Both the position numbers and the translations under genes were made by a program. Below are positions 38,601-49,419 of a stretch of 64,000 nucleotides of DNA, in pieces. Each line of letters opens with the position of its first letter. Position 1 is the first letter of the stretch. The stretch spans positions 55,292-119,291 of the forward strand of contig CAXIPT010000019.1 of the NCBI GenBank assembly GCA_964030475.1, read 5' to 3'. The notes under the pieces are model-generated. The model made no database searches. It saw only the letters and a list, made by a program, of their open reading frames with translations, and was not told where the DNA came from. This DNA comes from Tethya wilhelma (lineage: Eukaryota > Porifera > Demospongiae > Tethyida > Tethyidae).

Positions 38601-39037
38601 TATAAATATATAGACTAACTATCCCTCTACTACCACAAGCAGCGCTAAGCTTCTAATCCTAGAGACTATAAAGAAAATGAGCCAAGAAAACTTATCATCG
38701 CGATCACCGCGATCATGACCTCTCGTGGTTCATGACCTCATAACGCCACACCTACTTATGGGTTGCAACTCAAACTTGGTATTTTACTAGAGCAGTACCT
38801 TACCTAAATGCACACCGAGTTTAAAGTTCACTGCTATTGCACGTTGCCCGGAGGTACGCGCTAAAGGTGCAATGACAAGTACACTCATCATCTGTATTTC
38901 GCGTGCATGCAATAAACAGCAAAGCATAGTAACACTATCGCTGCCAGATATCCCTACAACAGAAACAAGAGGTTCGTATGGTTCTGGGGGATTTAAACAA
39001 TCAGTGGGAGGATCATTTTGGGCACTCATATAGCAGT
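38272..39037. repeat. 766-bp direct duplication, first copy (probably one allele)
   Basis: Identical to 39039-39804 except for single-base differences, for example near 38336 and 38712. The copies abut across a lone N at 39038. This is best explained as two haplotypes of one locus placed in tandem by the assembler. The minus frames of 89-93 codons in both copies are antisense to transposon sequence. Confidence 0.85.
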
Positions 39038-39038
39038 N

Positions 39039-39804
39039 TTGGAACAAGGCATGTCTCAATTTCGGCACATGACTATTTAATTTTTTATGCCCAACTCTTG
39101 GCCGACAGTCCAGTTTAAATTGCCTATCTTGCTATGGTTTACTCCACTACTTAGCCAACTGATTAGATTGAACCAATGCAACAATAAGCTATGGTATACT
39201 ATAGTAGTACAGATCATTGCATTTATGACACTGAGGATCCATATTAGGGATCAAGAATAAATCAAAAATGAAGTAGTCATGTGCCGAAATTGAGACATGC
39301 CTCAATTGTTCCAATGCTTTTTACCGCATTGCCCATTCCTACACTACTTATTTTTTGAAATTTTTAATATAAATATATAGACTAACTATCCCTCTACTAC
39401 CACAAGCAGCGCTAAGCTTCTAATCCTAGAGACTATAAAGAAAATGAGCCAAGAAAACTTATCATCGCGATCACCGTGATCATGACCTCTCGTGGTTCAT
39501 GACCTCATAACGCCACACCTACTTATGGGTTGCAACTCAAACTTGGTATTTTACTAGAGCAGTACCTTACCTAAATGCACACCGAGTTTAAAGTTCACTG
39601 CTATTGCACGTTGCCCGGAGGTACGCGCTAAAGGTGCAATGACAAGTACACTCATCATCTGTATTTCGCGTGCATGCAATAAACAGCAAAGCATAGTAAC
39701 ACTATCGCTGCCAGATATCCCTACAACAGAAACAAGAGGTTCGTATGGTTCTGGGGGATTTAAACAATCAGTGGGAGGATCATTTTGGGCACTCATATAG
39801 CAGT
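39039..39804. repeat. 766-bp direct duplication, second copy (other allele)
   Basis: See the first copy. The transposon ORF that starts near the right end continues without interruption only from this copy. Confidence 0.85.
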
Positions 39805-40507
39805 GTAGTTGCAACAATGGCACCTGAAGCTAATTTAAGAAGCCGAGTGACCAAAGCTCAGCAAAAGAAGCAAAATCGTGCCACAAAGCATAAATTGTAA
39901 ATCATATCAACAGGCAATTGGGAGAAAATCAAACATTAACAGTACTTGCAGAAGCAGAATCAATGCAAGCTTACAAGCGAAAACAATATGCTATGTCGTT
40001 CGATAAACCTACATCACCAAACAAGAAAATAAAACTTCATTCACCTTCTGACAGTAGTCACACATGGAGTCATGATAATGCAATAGCGCTACTTGAATCA
40101 CATCCACCAGATGTTGAAATCAATTGGAGCCAATCAGCCAGAGCTCTAAACATTCCAAGGAAAAATGCAGGCCAAACATTAAAGGAGTGTGCAATCAAAC
40201 AGGGATTTAATGTTTCATCATTAGAATGTAGAAGCTTACCTCCACCAAGAAGAATCCGACGATCAAAAAAGAAACTACCTGGTAGAGAGATTTCCACACC
40301 TACCCTACCAACGCCAGCAGCTATTAGAGCTGAAAAACAAGAAATGATTGCAAATGGAACACTTTCAATAGGTGAACCATGCATGTACACCATACAAATT
40401 GAAAAAGACAACTGTAACAGACGAAGGAGATGTACAAACTAAAGAATTCACACTTGTGAGTAGAAAGCTATCACTCTTGGAAATTCGCACGAAGCTTCTT
40501 AATGAAC
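39697..40507 (+). pseudogene. 5' part of a transposase-like gene of unassigned superfamily (copy 1)
   Basis: It matches the N-terminal half of the gene at 45627-48216. An opening segment is frameshifted near 39740 and 39895. The frame 39918-40442 then carries ESMQAYKRKQYAMSF, a basic stretch (RRIRRSKKKLPGREI) and RAEKQEMIANGTLSIGEPC. A two-base change near 40385 breaks the frame. Similarity continues to LLNEH, where family A copy A3 is inserted. It may be a DNA-binding N-terminal half. The function is inferred only from its companion copy. Confidence 0.55.
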
Positions 40508-40974
40508 ATCATACGTACGGTAGTACGTATAGTAGGAATGGGCCGGCTGTCCCATAGACACAATACAAAATGTTGGTCACCATAAAAATCTAGTCAAACA
40601 AAATCAAACTTTCAAAGTTGCTCAGAGGCTCTCACTAACAGATTACCAACTGCTTGCAAGTCTTGAAACTCGCAAAAAGTTTCCTCAGCACTCGTAGAGA
40701 GCGTTAGGGGGAAGCCACCATAGTGCCATTTTTGTTCCTCTAACTTACTTACGTACGTACTTCCTAACTGACTTACTTGAAAAGCATTTCCAGAGAACCA
40801 GAATGTGTTGAGCCAACTTTGACAGCACAAAGTAAGTTCTTTTCATAGGTACTACATTCCTTGATACTCGTTTTCATCACAAATAAGCCTAAACAAAAAC
40901 TAGAAAGCTTTGAAACTGAGAGTATAAATTCATGTACTTCAATGTAGCCATCTTCTTGTAGAGTTCAAAGGTCA
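40508..40974 (+). mobile_element. Family A element, 5' part (A3), ending at a single N
   Basis: It begins ATCATACGTACGGTAGTACG, then TATAGTAGGAATGGGCC and the usual body, stopping at GAGTTCAAAGGTCA next to the N at 40975. The rest of the element is probably lost in the join. Confidence 0.75.
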
Positions 40975-41037
40975 NTGGAAGATGACACTATAGAATGTGA
41001 GTATGTATGTCATGTAAAGATTCGTAAAATTCATTAT

Positions 41038-41068
41038 GAACACACACACACACACACACACACACACA
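41038..41068. repeat. (CA)n microsatellite
   Basis: A simple CA tract directly before the YqaJ-like fragment. Confidence 0.9.
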
Positions 41069-41085
41069 TTTATATACTCTAGGCA

Positions 41086-41345
41086 TGACAACATGATTGA
41101 GCCAGAGGATATAACTGATGATATTTCTCTTGAACAATTAAAAACAAGCTATTACAACACAAAAGTGTGTATAACACCCGAAGCTGTAATAAAAATTGAA
41201 GAAGATACTAGAAATCAAGCTAAGAGTGAATTGTGGACATTTGAACGAAGAAAAAGAATTACTGCTTCAAAAGCTGGCAGCAGAGGCAAAATGCGTAAAA
41301 CCACAAAAAAAGGAAAAAGATGAAAGAACTGCTCTACAGTACATC
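41086..41345 (+). pseudogene. YqaJ-like exonuclease domain fragment
   Basis: The frame MIEPEDITDDISLEQLKTSY then IEEDTRNQAKSELWTFERRK RITASKAGS gives the TRxQ...W...RxxRITAS signature of the start of YqaJ/lambda-exonuclease-like domains. Such domains occur in phages and in eukaryotic transposons. A frame break near 41285 allows the reading to go on (KCVKPQKKEKDERTALQYIE) until unrelated sequence at about 41345. The catalytic acidic residues further on are absent. It is a transposon remnant. Confidence 0.5.
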
Positions 41346-41443
41346 GAAGCCATAGCATGTACGCGCGCATGTTTCATGGTTGTGGTTGACCACAAACATG
41401 ATTGCACAACACCTAGCGCGCAATGGCGCAGTTATTATAATGA

Positions 41444-41713
41444 CAAGTGAAAAAAACATTGGAAATGTAATGAGACATAGGAATGGCCAAATCGTAAAAA
41501 AGAAAGCAAACAAGAGTGAATGGCTGTTTGAGTGTGTGCAGAATCATTCCTGTGTGGGCTGCATGTAGTACTCTCTTCCCATGTTGGGTCCCTCATGTTG
41601 CCCATAGGAATAATTCTTTACACACTCAAACAGCCATTCGCTCTTGTTTGCTTTCTTTTTTACGATTTGGCCATTCCTATGTCTCATTACATTTCCAATG
41701 TTTTTTTCACTTG
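41444..41713. mobile_element. Near-perfect 270-bp hairpin element
   Basis: The left arm 41444-41537 (CAAGTGAAAAAAACATTGGA ...) is the reverse complement of 41620-41713 with almost no mismatches. The loop is itself partly self-complementary (AATCATTCCTGTGTGGGC against GCCCATAGGAATAATTCT). The motif GGCCATTCCTAT lies in the right arm. A diverged relative is at about 23090-23345. Confidence 0.85.
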
Positions 41714-42067
41714 TTTGTTCCCATTTTTTCATAATTCTACATCACAGTTGAGTTTGTGTGTATATGATAGCTACTTGTACACTATCAGCATGGATATTAT
41801 TAATCTATTCTATCAGTATAAATGTCACTGTGAAGCAGGCTCAGGAGGCTGGAGCTGTATCTTACAAAATTTACTTGCTTTGCTCACCTTCTTATAATGA
41901 CAACTATGTAACAAAGTAGTCTATTCACCTCCTAAATATTTAAGACTGACCCTGGTTACAGAGACTTCAGCACATGACAACCAGAAATCTTCAGGTAAAA
42001 CAGGCAGGGCAGCGAATATTCAGATTCCAAATAACGCACACTTGCCTAACTGGAAAAGGGTCGTCAA

Positions 42068-42525
42068 CTTGATTTCCAAGTTAGCTAATGAATTATTAAT
42101 GAGTATAGAAATGAATGGCTGCCATACGGAGAAGGCGCTTTTCGTCTTGTATCTAGCGACTCAGCTAGAGAGGCAAATAACCGATACAAAAAGCACGTAA
42201 AGACAAAGAAACCAAGTTTATTCGTTTAAGAATCAGCTTCTGGAAGCGAGCGGTCTTTGAGAAAAGTCGTTCCAAGATAGAAGAAGAAGAAGAAGAAGAA
42301 GATGGAGAAAATTGGAGGTTTGGCATGTTTGTTTTTGTTACTTTAGCGATGGTTTTAGGCTATGTTTTTGGGCTCAATAGAAAGAGAAAAGGCTAAATAG
42401 TAGCTTAAGAAGCCTTTTAGTGCCAAGCGCTCAGTTTTTGCAGAGTTATTCGCGTGAATATTTGTATTGCACTAATGGGCCATCCGTGCCATTCCTATGT
42501 ACTCAGTACTACCGTACTGGGAATA
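42068..42525 (+). repeat. Family C repeat (copy C2) with terminal stem-loop
   Basis: Same blocks as C1, including an (AGA)n tract at 42281-42301. It ends in GCCATTCCTATGTACTCAGT followed by ACTACCGTACTGGGAAT. Confidence 0.75.
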
Positions 42526-42547
42526 TTCATGAGTGCGTGGGCAAAAC

Positions 42548-43203
42548 ACTACCTCGGGTGTATTAAGGACTGGGTCCAGCAAAAATCATAGAAATATTGC
42601 ACATATACACACACTTCTAAACTGACTCTGAAACAACACAATCAACTCAAGTACCAATTATATGAAAGAGAAACTCAAGCTCTAATAAGTAGTGCTAATA
42701 ATTAGCCCCACCCACTAATTATAAAGTGGGTGGGGCTCCACAAGTTTCACTACTTTTGCAACATAAAAGCAAAAACCCGGTAATGTTTAGACCACTGCTA
42801 CCTTCAAATTTTTATGCCCCTACGCTTTTAATAATAACAAAGAACAAACTCACCCTACCACTTTTCCTGACAACGTCCAATACTGGAGAAATGGCAAATT
42901 GATGACTTCTTGGCAATATTATAATGGATAAATGCACTCGTAGAATCGTTCTCGTTGCTTTTCTTTGAAAAGTGTACGGTTAGAATACTTTAAACTTTTC
43001 CATACAATGTCTACATAACAAAAATAAAACAGAAAACAAGGCCTAACATTACTGGATAGAAGCAAACTTTCAGACAGCTCTTTTGATGCGGCCATGTTTA
43101 GTTTTTACTGAGGGGTGGGGCAGATATCACATGACAATCAGACTACGCATAAATTAGCACAACTGGCGGGAAATGCAACACTCGATGAATATCAGGCGAA
43201 CAA
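42548..43203 (+). mobile_element. Family D repeat, uninterrupted (D2)
   Basis: About 650 bases from CGGGTGTATTAAGGACTGGG to TGAATATCAGGCGAAC, including the joint GACAACGTCCAATACTGGAG that is split in D1 and D3. No ORF. It ends exactly where family E2 begins. Confidence 0.75.
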
Positions 43204-43562
43204 GTCAGCGATGCTATGACAATCAGACCACTTCTTCAGGTAAATAAATATTACATTTAATATTATAATTATATTATAGTCTAAGAAGTAATACATGTAA
43301 TAAACTGCTGATGTAACATTAACACAGATTTTTCCAACAGCTGCCAGGTAGTTTTTTTTCTGTCAACATAACTGGTCTGCATAAAAAAAGTTAACATAGT
43401 GTAGTATCAGTAAGAGTGCATGAATGTATACAATGTCTGTGTGACCATAGTGTAGTGCATTTGACTCAACATCACTCCAAGCAAAAATAGAGAACACTGT
43501 ACATTAGAAGCTAACTCACAGCTACTGAACATTCAGAGAGTACATGAAATATTGCACAACTG

Positions 43563-43599
<37 letters not shown>

Positions 43600-43797
43600 A
43601 GTATGTTGCTAGACTGCTTGGCCAAAAGTCAATGGAGCTCCAGAATAAACTAGAAATCAAGAATTCATAATGACAGACATTCATGATAACTTATGTTTTA
43701 GTGACGTACCGTGTAAAACAAGTAAGTTACTATAGATCATAATCACAAAAAGTGATAATCTGTAAGAGCTCTTTTTGCTAATCTTTTTACAGTTCTG
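43204..43797 (+). repeat. Family E repeat, uninterrupted (E2)
   Basis: From GTCAGCGATGCTATGACAAT to CTTTTTACAGTTCTG. It contains a (TG)n tract at 43565-43598. It is the reference for the interrupted copy E1. Confidence 0.75.
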
Positions 43798-43964
43798 TAA
43801 GCAAAATGCTCAAGCCAATTTCACTAAAATTTAATTGTGGATATGCAAGAACTGCAATTAGAGAACTCACTCCCAAAAAAAAAGGAACATACGGATGAGA
43901 TAATGACAAAGAGAAGCGTAGCTGTGAGTTTCAAAAGCTGTTTGATCATTTCTCAACACCTTCA
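43798..43964 (+). pseudogene. Possible coding remnant split by the 43965 element
   Basis: A plus frame reads ISLKFNCGYARTAIRELTPK then KKGTYG, a stop (TGA at 43898), and DNDKEKRSCEFQKLFDHFST. A related coding-like frame resumes after the inserted element. No domain is recognised. Confidence 0.3.
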
Positions 43965-44652
43965 CTCAGGTCAGTTAAGGCAGGTAGTAGCCATTTTGGC
44001 TATGTAAAAATTTGATTAAAGATATTTTTTTACTGGTTTAATTCTAAGCTTTCAAACTTGGTATAAATATTTTCCACTGCAGTTTCTTCACATTCACCAA
44101 TTTTGAGCATCACGTGATTTAGGGGGGCGGGGCTGGTCCAAATTAATGTACTTTTAAAATGCGGTACGATAATTAATTAGCCACGCCCCCCCCCAAATTT
44201 TTTTGTGAGATGACCTAATGTTGGACACTGTATTGGTGGGTGGCAACTTGGGGTGGGGTAATTAGCTGTAGAGATATTTTAGTTTTGCATACTTAATCAG
44301 GTGTGCATTTATTAGAATTTGAGGCTTTTTTAAGCTTTTCTCTGAAACCAATGCTCAATGCAAGCGGTTCCAGGCAGGATGGGAAACTTTACTTCCAAAA
44401 AAAATTTGTGTCAAAATTTGGTGGGCGTGGCTAATTATTTATCGTACCACATTTTTAGAAACGCGCAAGGTCAGTGCAGCCCCGCCCACTTTAAGCACGT
44501 GACACCATAAATGGCTAAAATTAAAGTTAGTCCACCTAACAATCTTTTGCAAAGTTTAATGCCTAGAAAGCAAACCTTAACAGTATTATGAATTTTTCAA
44601 TATCCTACCTATTTTGCTACTATTATTGCCTTAACTTACCTGAGCAAACTAT
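43965..44652. mobile_element. MITE with CTCAGGTxAGTTAAGGCA ends
   Basis: The left end CTCAGGTCAGTTAAGGCA (from about 43966) is matched by the reverse complement of TTGCCTTAACTTACCTGAG at the right end (to about 44645). Second-level inverted blocks occur inside (GCCACGCCCCCC against GGTGGGCGTGGC, and GATAATTAATTAGCC against GGCTAATTATTTATC). Confidence 0.65.
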
Positions 44653-44880
44653 TATGTCAAAGATAGTAAATCAGCAAACAATGAATCACGCTTTGATAGG
44701 GAGTGTAACACAGTTTTAGATGTGTTTCGAAACGATGGCCTACGAGAGATCTTAGGGAAGAATATGAGAAAACATTTAATATTGAAAATTGGAAAAAACT
44801 GTCAACAGACGAAAAGAAAAAGCATTCACTATTTGTGAGGCTCCAAGGGAAAACCGGACGTTTGGGAAATTATTGTTTTT
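44653..44880 (+). pseudogene. Coding remnant, unknown transposon protein
   Basis: The frame KDSKSANNESRFDRECNTVL then DVFRNDGLREILGKN continues after a one-base break with YEKTFNIENWKKLSTDEKKK HSLFVRLQGKT and stops at TAG. Amino-acid composition and length suggest a real exon remnant. No family was assigned. Confidence 0.35.
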
Positions 44881-45626
44881 AGAGTAAAATGCGGTTTTAG
44901 TTTATTTTGCGTTTTTGCGCGAATTTTTTTTCAGAGCACGGATGCATTGCACTACATCTCAGCATGCTCCACGCAAAATTTGAGGGGTGGAGCTGCTTCT
45001 GTTGCAGAGATATAGACCGTATTGTTAGCCCTGTTCATTTTTATTTAGTTGCTAACACGGAGAACTGTTGCTATGCTGTGCAACAGACCGTAGTGAATAT
45101 TAATGAGCTAGGCAGCTGCCACAAAAATGAATTGTTTATTCGATGTTCTCAGTGCTCTATAAGCTGACTGATCTCAGAATTTTGCTACAGCACACGGGCA
45201 GAAAGGTAAGCTAAAGCTTTATACGTGCTTGTCTAATCCAAGCGCTTACATACAGTAGCTTTCTACTCGTAAGTATTGCCTCTCCCTGTACGGCGATCGT
45301 GTACAGGTTATTTTGAGGCTTATTTTAGTTCCTGGAACTTACTATCTCTCTGCTAGCAAGCGCTCACCTTCTTGAGTCCAGTAGCCGTCTCCTGGGTCTT
45401 CTTTCCTAGCTACTCGCTTCTCACTAAATAATTTTAGTCCCCACGTGGCTGACTGTGGTAATATTCAGCATGTACTGTACATGATCTAATTAAGATACGG
45501 AGAGTATACGGACCGCCCATAGTTTACATAGCAACAGGTTTACAACTGTTTTACCAGGAAGCCACGAGTGGAGGCAGGGCTGCTTGCAAGAGCTATATCT
45601 GGAAAACTACAACAGCTGGTAGGCCA
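44881..45626. other. No gene recognised; upstream region of the next transposase-like gene
   Basis: It contains a GGGGTGGAGCTGCTTCTGTT segment, followed by GCAGAGATATA, that is loosely repeated at about 48555. It may be part of the ends of the element carrying the 45627-48216 gene, but inverted ends were not found. Confidence 0.3.
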
Positions 45627-48216
45627 GTGTATGTAGCACAACAAAGCATAGTAACACTATCACTGCCAGATATCCCTACAACAGAGAAACAAGAGGTTCG
45701 CATGGTTCTAGGGGACTTAAACAATCAGTGGGAGGATCGTTTTGGGCACTCATATAGCAGTATAGTTGCAACAATGGCACCTCAAGCTAATTTAAGAAGC
45801 CGAGTAACTAAAACCGTACCACAAAACGAAAAATTGTAAATCATATCAACAGGCAATTGGGAGAAAATCAAACTTTAACTGTACCTGCAGAAGCAGAATC
45901 AATGCAAGCTTACAAGCAAAAATGATATGCTATGTCGTTCAATAAACCTACATCACCAAACAAGTAAATAAAACTTCACTCACCTTCCGACAGTAGTCAC
46001 ACATGGAGTCGTGATGATGCATATAGCACTCACACCCACCAGATGTTGCAATCAATTGGAGCCATTCAGCCAGAGCTCTAAACATTCCAGGGGAAAATGC
46101 AGGTCAAACATTAAAGGAGTATGCAATCAAACAGGGATTCAATGTTTCATCATTAGAATGTAGAAGCTCACCTCCACCAACAAGAATCTGGCGATCAAAA
46201 AAGAAACTACCTGGTAGAGAGATATCCACACCAACCCTACCAACGCCAGCAGCTATCAGAGATGAAAAACAAGAAATGATTGCAAATGGAACACTTTCAA
46301 TAGGTGAACCATGTACACCGTACAAATTGAAAAAGACAACCGTCACAGACGAAGGAGATGTGCAAAGTAAAGAATTCACACTTGTTGGTAGAAAGCTATC
46401 ACTTTTGGAAATTCGCACGAAGCTTCTTAATGAACACAATAAATACATGCGATTACAAACAGATCAGAAAATACAAGAAATGACTAGAGATGGAATTCTA
46501 CACCTGATGTCTATGGCACACTATGATCCTGAACCTACCACAACAACAGAAGAACTTCGAGAGCAACTTGCTACATTACAGAGGTCCAGAACGCTGGCAG
46601 TGTGGCATGATCACTCTACTGTATAGCAACAAGGTTATATAATGTTTGCAATATGGGTAGTTTACGATACAGGTGTTTACCTTACAGAAAAGGAGTACAA
46701 AGAAAACAGCAAACAATCCATGAACAATCTACAGGAAAACATAGAGCAACCCAAGATTCACATGATTGCCCCCAGTTCATCAGCCAGCACTAGTAGGTGA
46801 CCGCCTGGAATGCCTACAGGAATTGACAACAGACATTATTGCTCCAAATGGTGTTCCTGTGCATGACAAACTAAGATTTTTTTGTGGGGACAAACCCGCT
46901 CAGCAATTTGAGCGAGGGACTCAAGCAGGTGGAAAATACAAGTGTGGCAGATGTGGGTGCATAGATAATATGATGCAGGATATGTCTTACATTTTACATT
47001 GTTCTCCAAGATCACTACAGGACTTGCAATCTTTGGTTACTTCTGGTAGATATGGTAACGAACCAGGACAACTGAAACCTCTCGATAAACTCCTTGTAGC
47101 AGACCTGCGTGTTGAACTCACAGCTAGAAGTTACAACACAAAAGACATGAAAAAGCCACAAATGCAAGCAATTCTTAAAGAAGAGTTAAAAAGAGCACAA
47201 AGGGTACCATCACTTCTAGTTCTTAACCCTACTCAATCCCTACAAGAGTTACATCTACAAGACTATGAAGTTCTTGACTGTGAGCCTTCACATGACTTCA
47301 AAGGTCATGCTAACAATCTACTCCACGAGATCCCTTCACTCCTTCCTGAACCTCTCAAACACACCATAACACAGATCATAGAAACAACAGTGAGAAAGGT
47401 TAGTGGTGTACTTTTGAGACTTGCAACTGTGAAAGTCTACTTAAAGTTTTTGAACGAAGCTGAAGTTGATACTAAGGTAAAGCAGTTGCTAGAAACGCTT
47501 GTTATGATTTCAAAACACTTGTATGCAACTGAATCCAAGAGATCTCCTAAATCAGTACTTCAGTTGTACAATGTGGCATGGCTTCATCATGAGCTTTGTT
47601 GTGAACTCATTCCTAGACCAAGAGGACAAACTATATGGTGTTTATTTCCATGACCTATACGTACATGCTCCACCACAATATCAACTAGTTTGTTTACGTT
47701 CAACCAATGCAGAAAGTTCAGAACGTACGGCTTTTTAGTCAAATAAAGCATATCAGTGAGCGTGCAACAAATAGAAAGCCAGAGAACGTACTTACAATAA
47801 TTCTACTTAGCATGCAAGCTAAAGAGGAAACAGAATTTGGCAGTACACTAACAAGTTTGAAGTTGAAGAAGCAAGACTGCTTGGTATCAGCAGTGGCTAA
47901 AAAACTCCCACCATACAACAGCACAGTCGTTTCTACAAATTTTCTTCTGTCTCGAATGTCAAGCTGGCAAGCTCACTTGCAACACATTAGCATGTACTTG
48001 CAACATGGAGGAGTTTGGTGGAAAGCTATTGAAGATGGGTATCTGTTTCTAGATGTGGACAAGGATCCATCAACCCAACTACATGGGCCCAAACTTAGCC
48101 ATTTTAGAAACACTAATATTGGAGATATTATTATTATTATTTATTATTATTATTATGATTATTATATATTGTGGGATCAAACTTGTACTGTGTTGTCTGG
48201 TGTATGGTTTCATTAA
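45627..48216 (+). pseudogene. Transposase-like gene of unassigned superfamily (copy 2), decayed
   Basis: Successive frames give a protein of roughly 850 residues. In order: LPDIPTTEKQEVRMVLGDLN; a basic linker; RAEKQEMI-type region (46200-46300); KLSLLEIRTKLLNEH; SRTLAVWHDHSTV followed by a TAG and QQGYIMFAIWVVYDTGVYLT (possible RNase H-like Asp residues); LRFFCGDKPAQQFERGTQAG then KYKCGRCGC (zinc-binding cysteines); CEPSHDFKGHANNLLHEIPS; and a C-terminal helical region to 48216. Stops or frame changes occur near 45838, 46624, 46795 and 47645-47700. The motif set suggests a large transposase of a family found in aquatic invertebrates. I cannot place it in a named superfamily. Confidence 0.55.
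48128..48168. repeat. (ATT)n microsatellite
   Basis: An ATT/ATG tract at the end of the transposase-like frame. The last residues of that frame are therefore not meaningful. Confidence 0.9.
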
Positions 48217-49419
48217 TGTTCTTACCTCAGTTGCATGTTTGCTCACAGTGGTCTGCTAGTCTTCTATAACTGTGTGGAAGACTTAGAAGAGAGTATATGT
48301 GTAAACAACAAGTACAGATGATGTAATGTGAATGTGCCCCCCCCCCTCCCTTTTTCATGCAAGGCTAGTATTAATGAAGCTGCATGCAACCAACTTACCA
48401 TTTTGAAAGCAATTGATGTTTGAATTCAACCATAGTTGTGACCCAATTTTGGAAAACCGACCTGATGTAGTAAAACTTTATTTGTAGTAATCTGCGATTG
48501 TAGTGTAATTCGCGATGGGGAGGGGCACACCTTGGCGAGCTGCAGACATGATTTTATGGGTGGGGCTGCTTCTATTGCTGAGATATATACGTTTGAATGC
48601 AGCTATGTCAGCCATGGCTAGCTTCTCTCCCATTAGTACACGGGATGCGTTGCCATGTTCATTGATTAATTATTTTGATAAGTACACAATGCTGTGCATC
48701 TCATTATAATCTTGCATGTTTAATGTGCAACGAAAAAACAATGCATTCTTCATGAACTAAACACTTCTAGCAGAAAGAAATCTCTTCCAGATGATTGCCC
48801 ACAGTATTGCAGAATCGCTGGGCTATGCCAGAAGCTGTTTATCTGTGCACAATAATGAATGAATGTTTTGTACATTGTGTATAATAAATTTGCAATGAAA
48901 TTTGTGGGGTAAAGAAGCTAAGGGCTTCTTATTATGGGCAATAAGTAGGGTAAGTGAAAAAAGCGGAAAAGCGAAAAGCGAAACGGAAACGGAAACATGA
49001 ACGTGAACCGGGAACAAAAAGGTAATGGTCGTCAGAGTTATATAGTACTAATACACATGAATGCCAAAAATCATTTGTCTTTGACAGTTTTACATAAAAA
49101 CCATGCAGGCAGCACTATAGCTATTAATTTTGGGACTTATTTCATGAATGAATAATATCAGCAATTGATTGTATGTACGTAATATTCACTATAATATTAT
49201 GTTTTAAACAGTAGAATGTCCTAGAGGTTCTAGCTGTATAATAATTATTACAATTATAGCTATAATTCTGCAACAAGAATTCAGTACCAGTTATAATCAA
49301 ATTCCAAACTCAGAATTTAAAAAAGATTTTTGTTCAGGTAAGAGACTTTTTTCAACATTGTCAGCAATGGTTATGTGCACACATGGTCTGAAATCTCGGA
49401 AGTGAGGAGCAACACATGT
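48217..49419. other. No gene recognised
   Basis: AT-rich. A poly-C/T tract lies at 48338-48356, and a purine-rich stretch of short GCGAAAAG/CGGAAAC repeats at 48955-49015. Confidence 0.45.

Noticed and set aside
38787..39823. Two copies of an 89-93 codon minus-strand ORF (SAQNDPPTDCLNPPEPYEPL...)
   Set aside because: They are antisense to the start of the transposase-like gene and are duplicated only because two alleles were placed in tandem.
44881..48700. Direct terminal repeats around the 45627 gene
   Set aside because: The shared GGGGTGGAGCTGCTTCT-like segment near 45000 and 48560 is short and imperfect, so I could not defend it as element ends.
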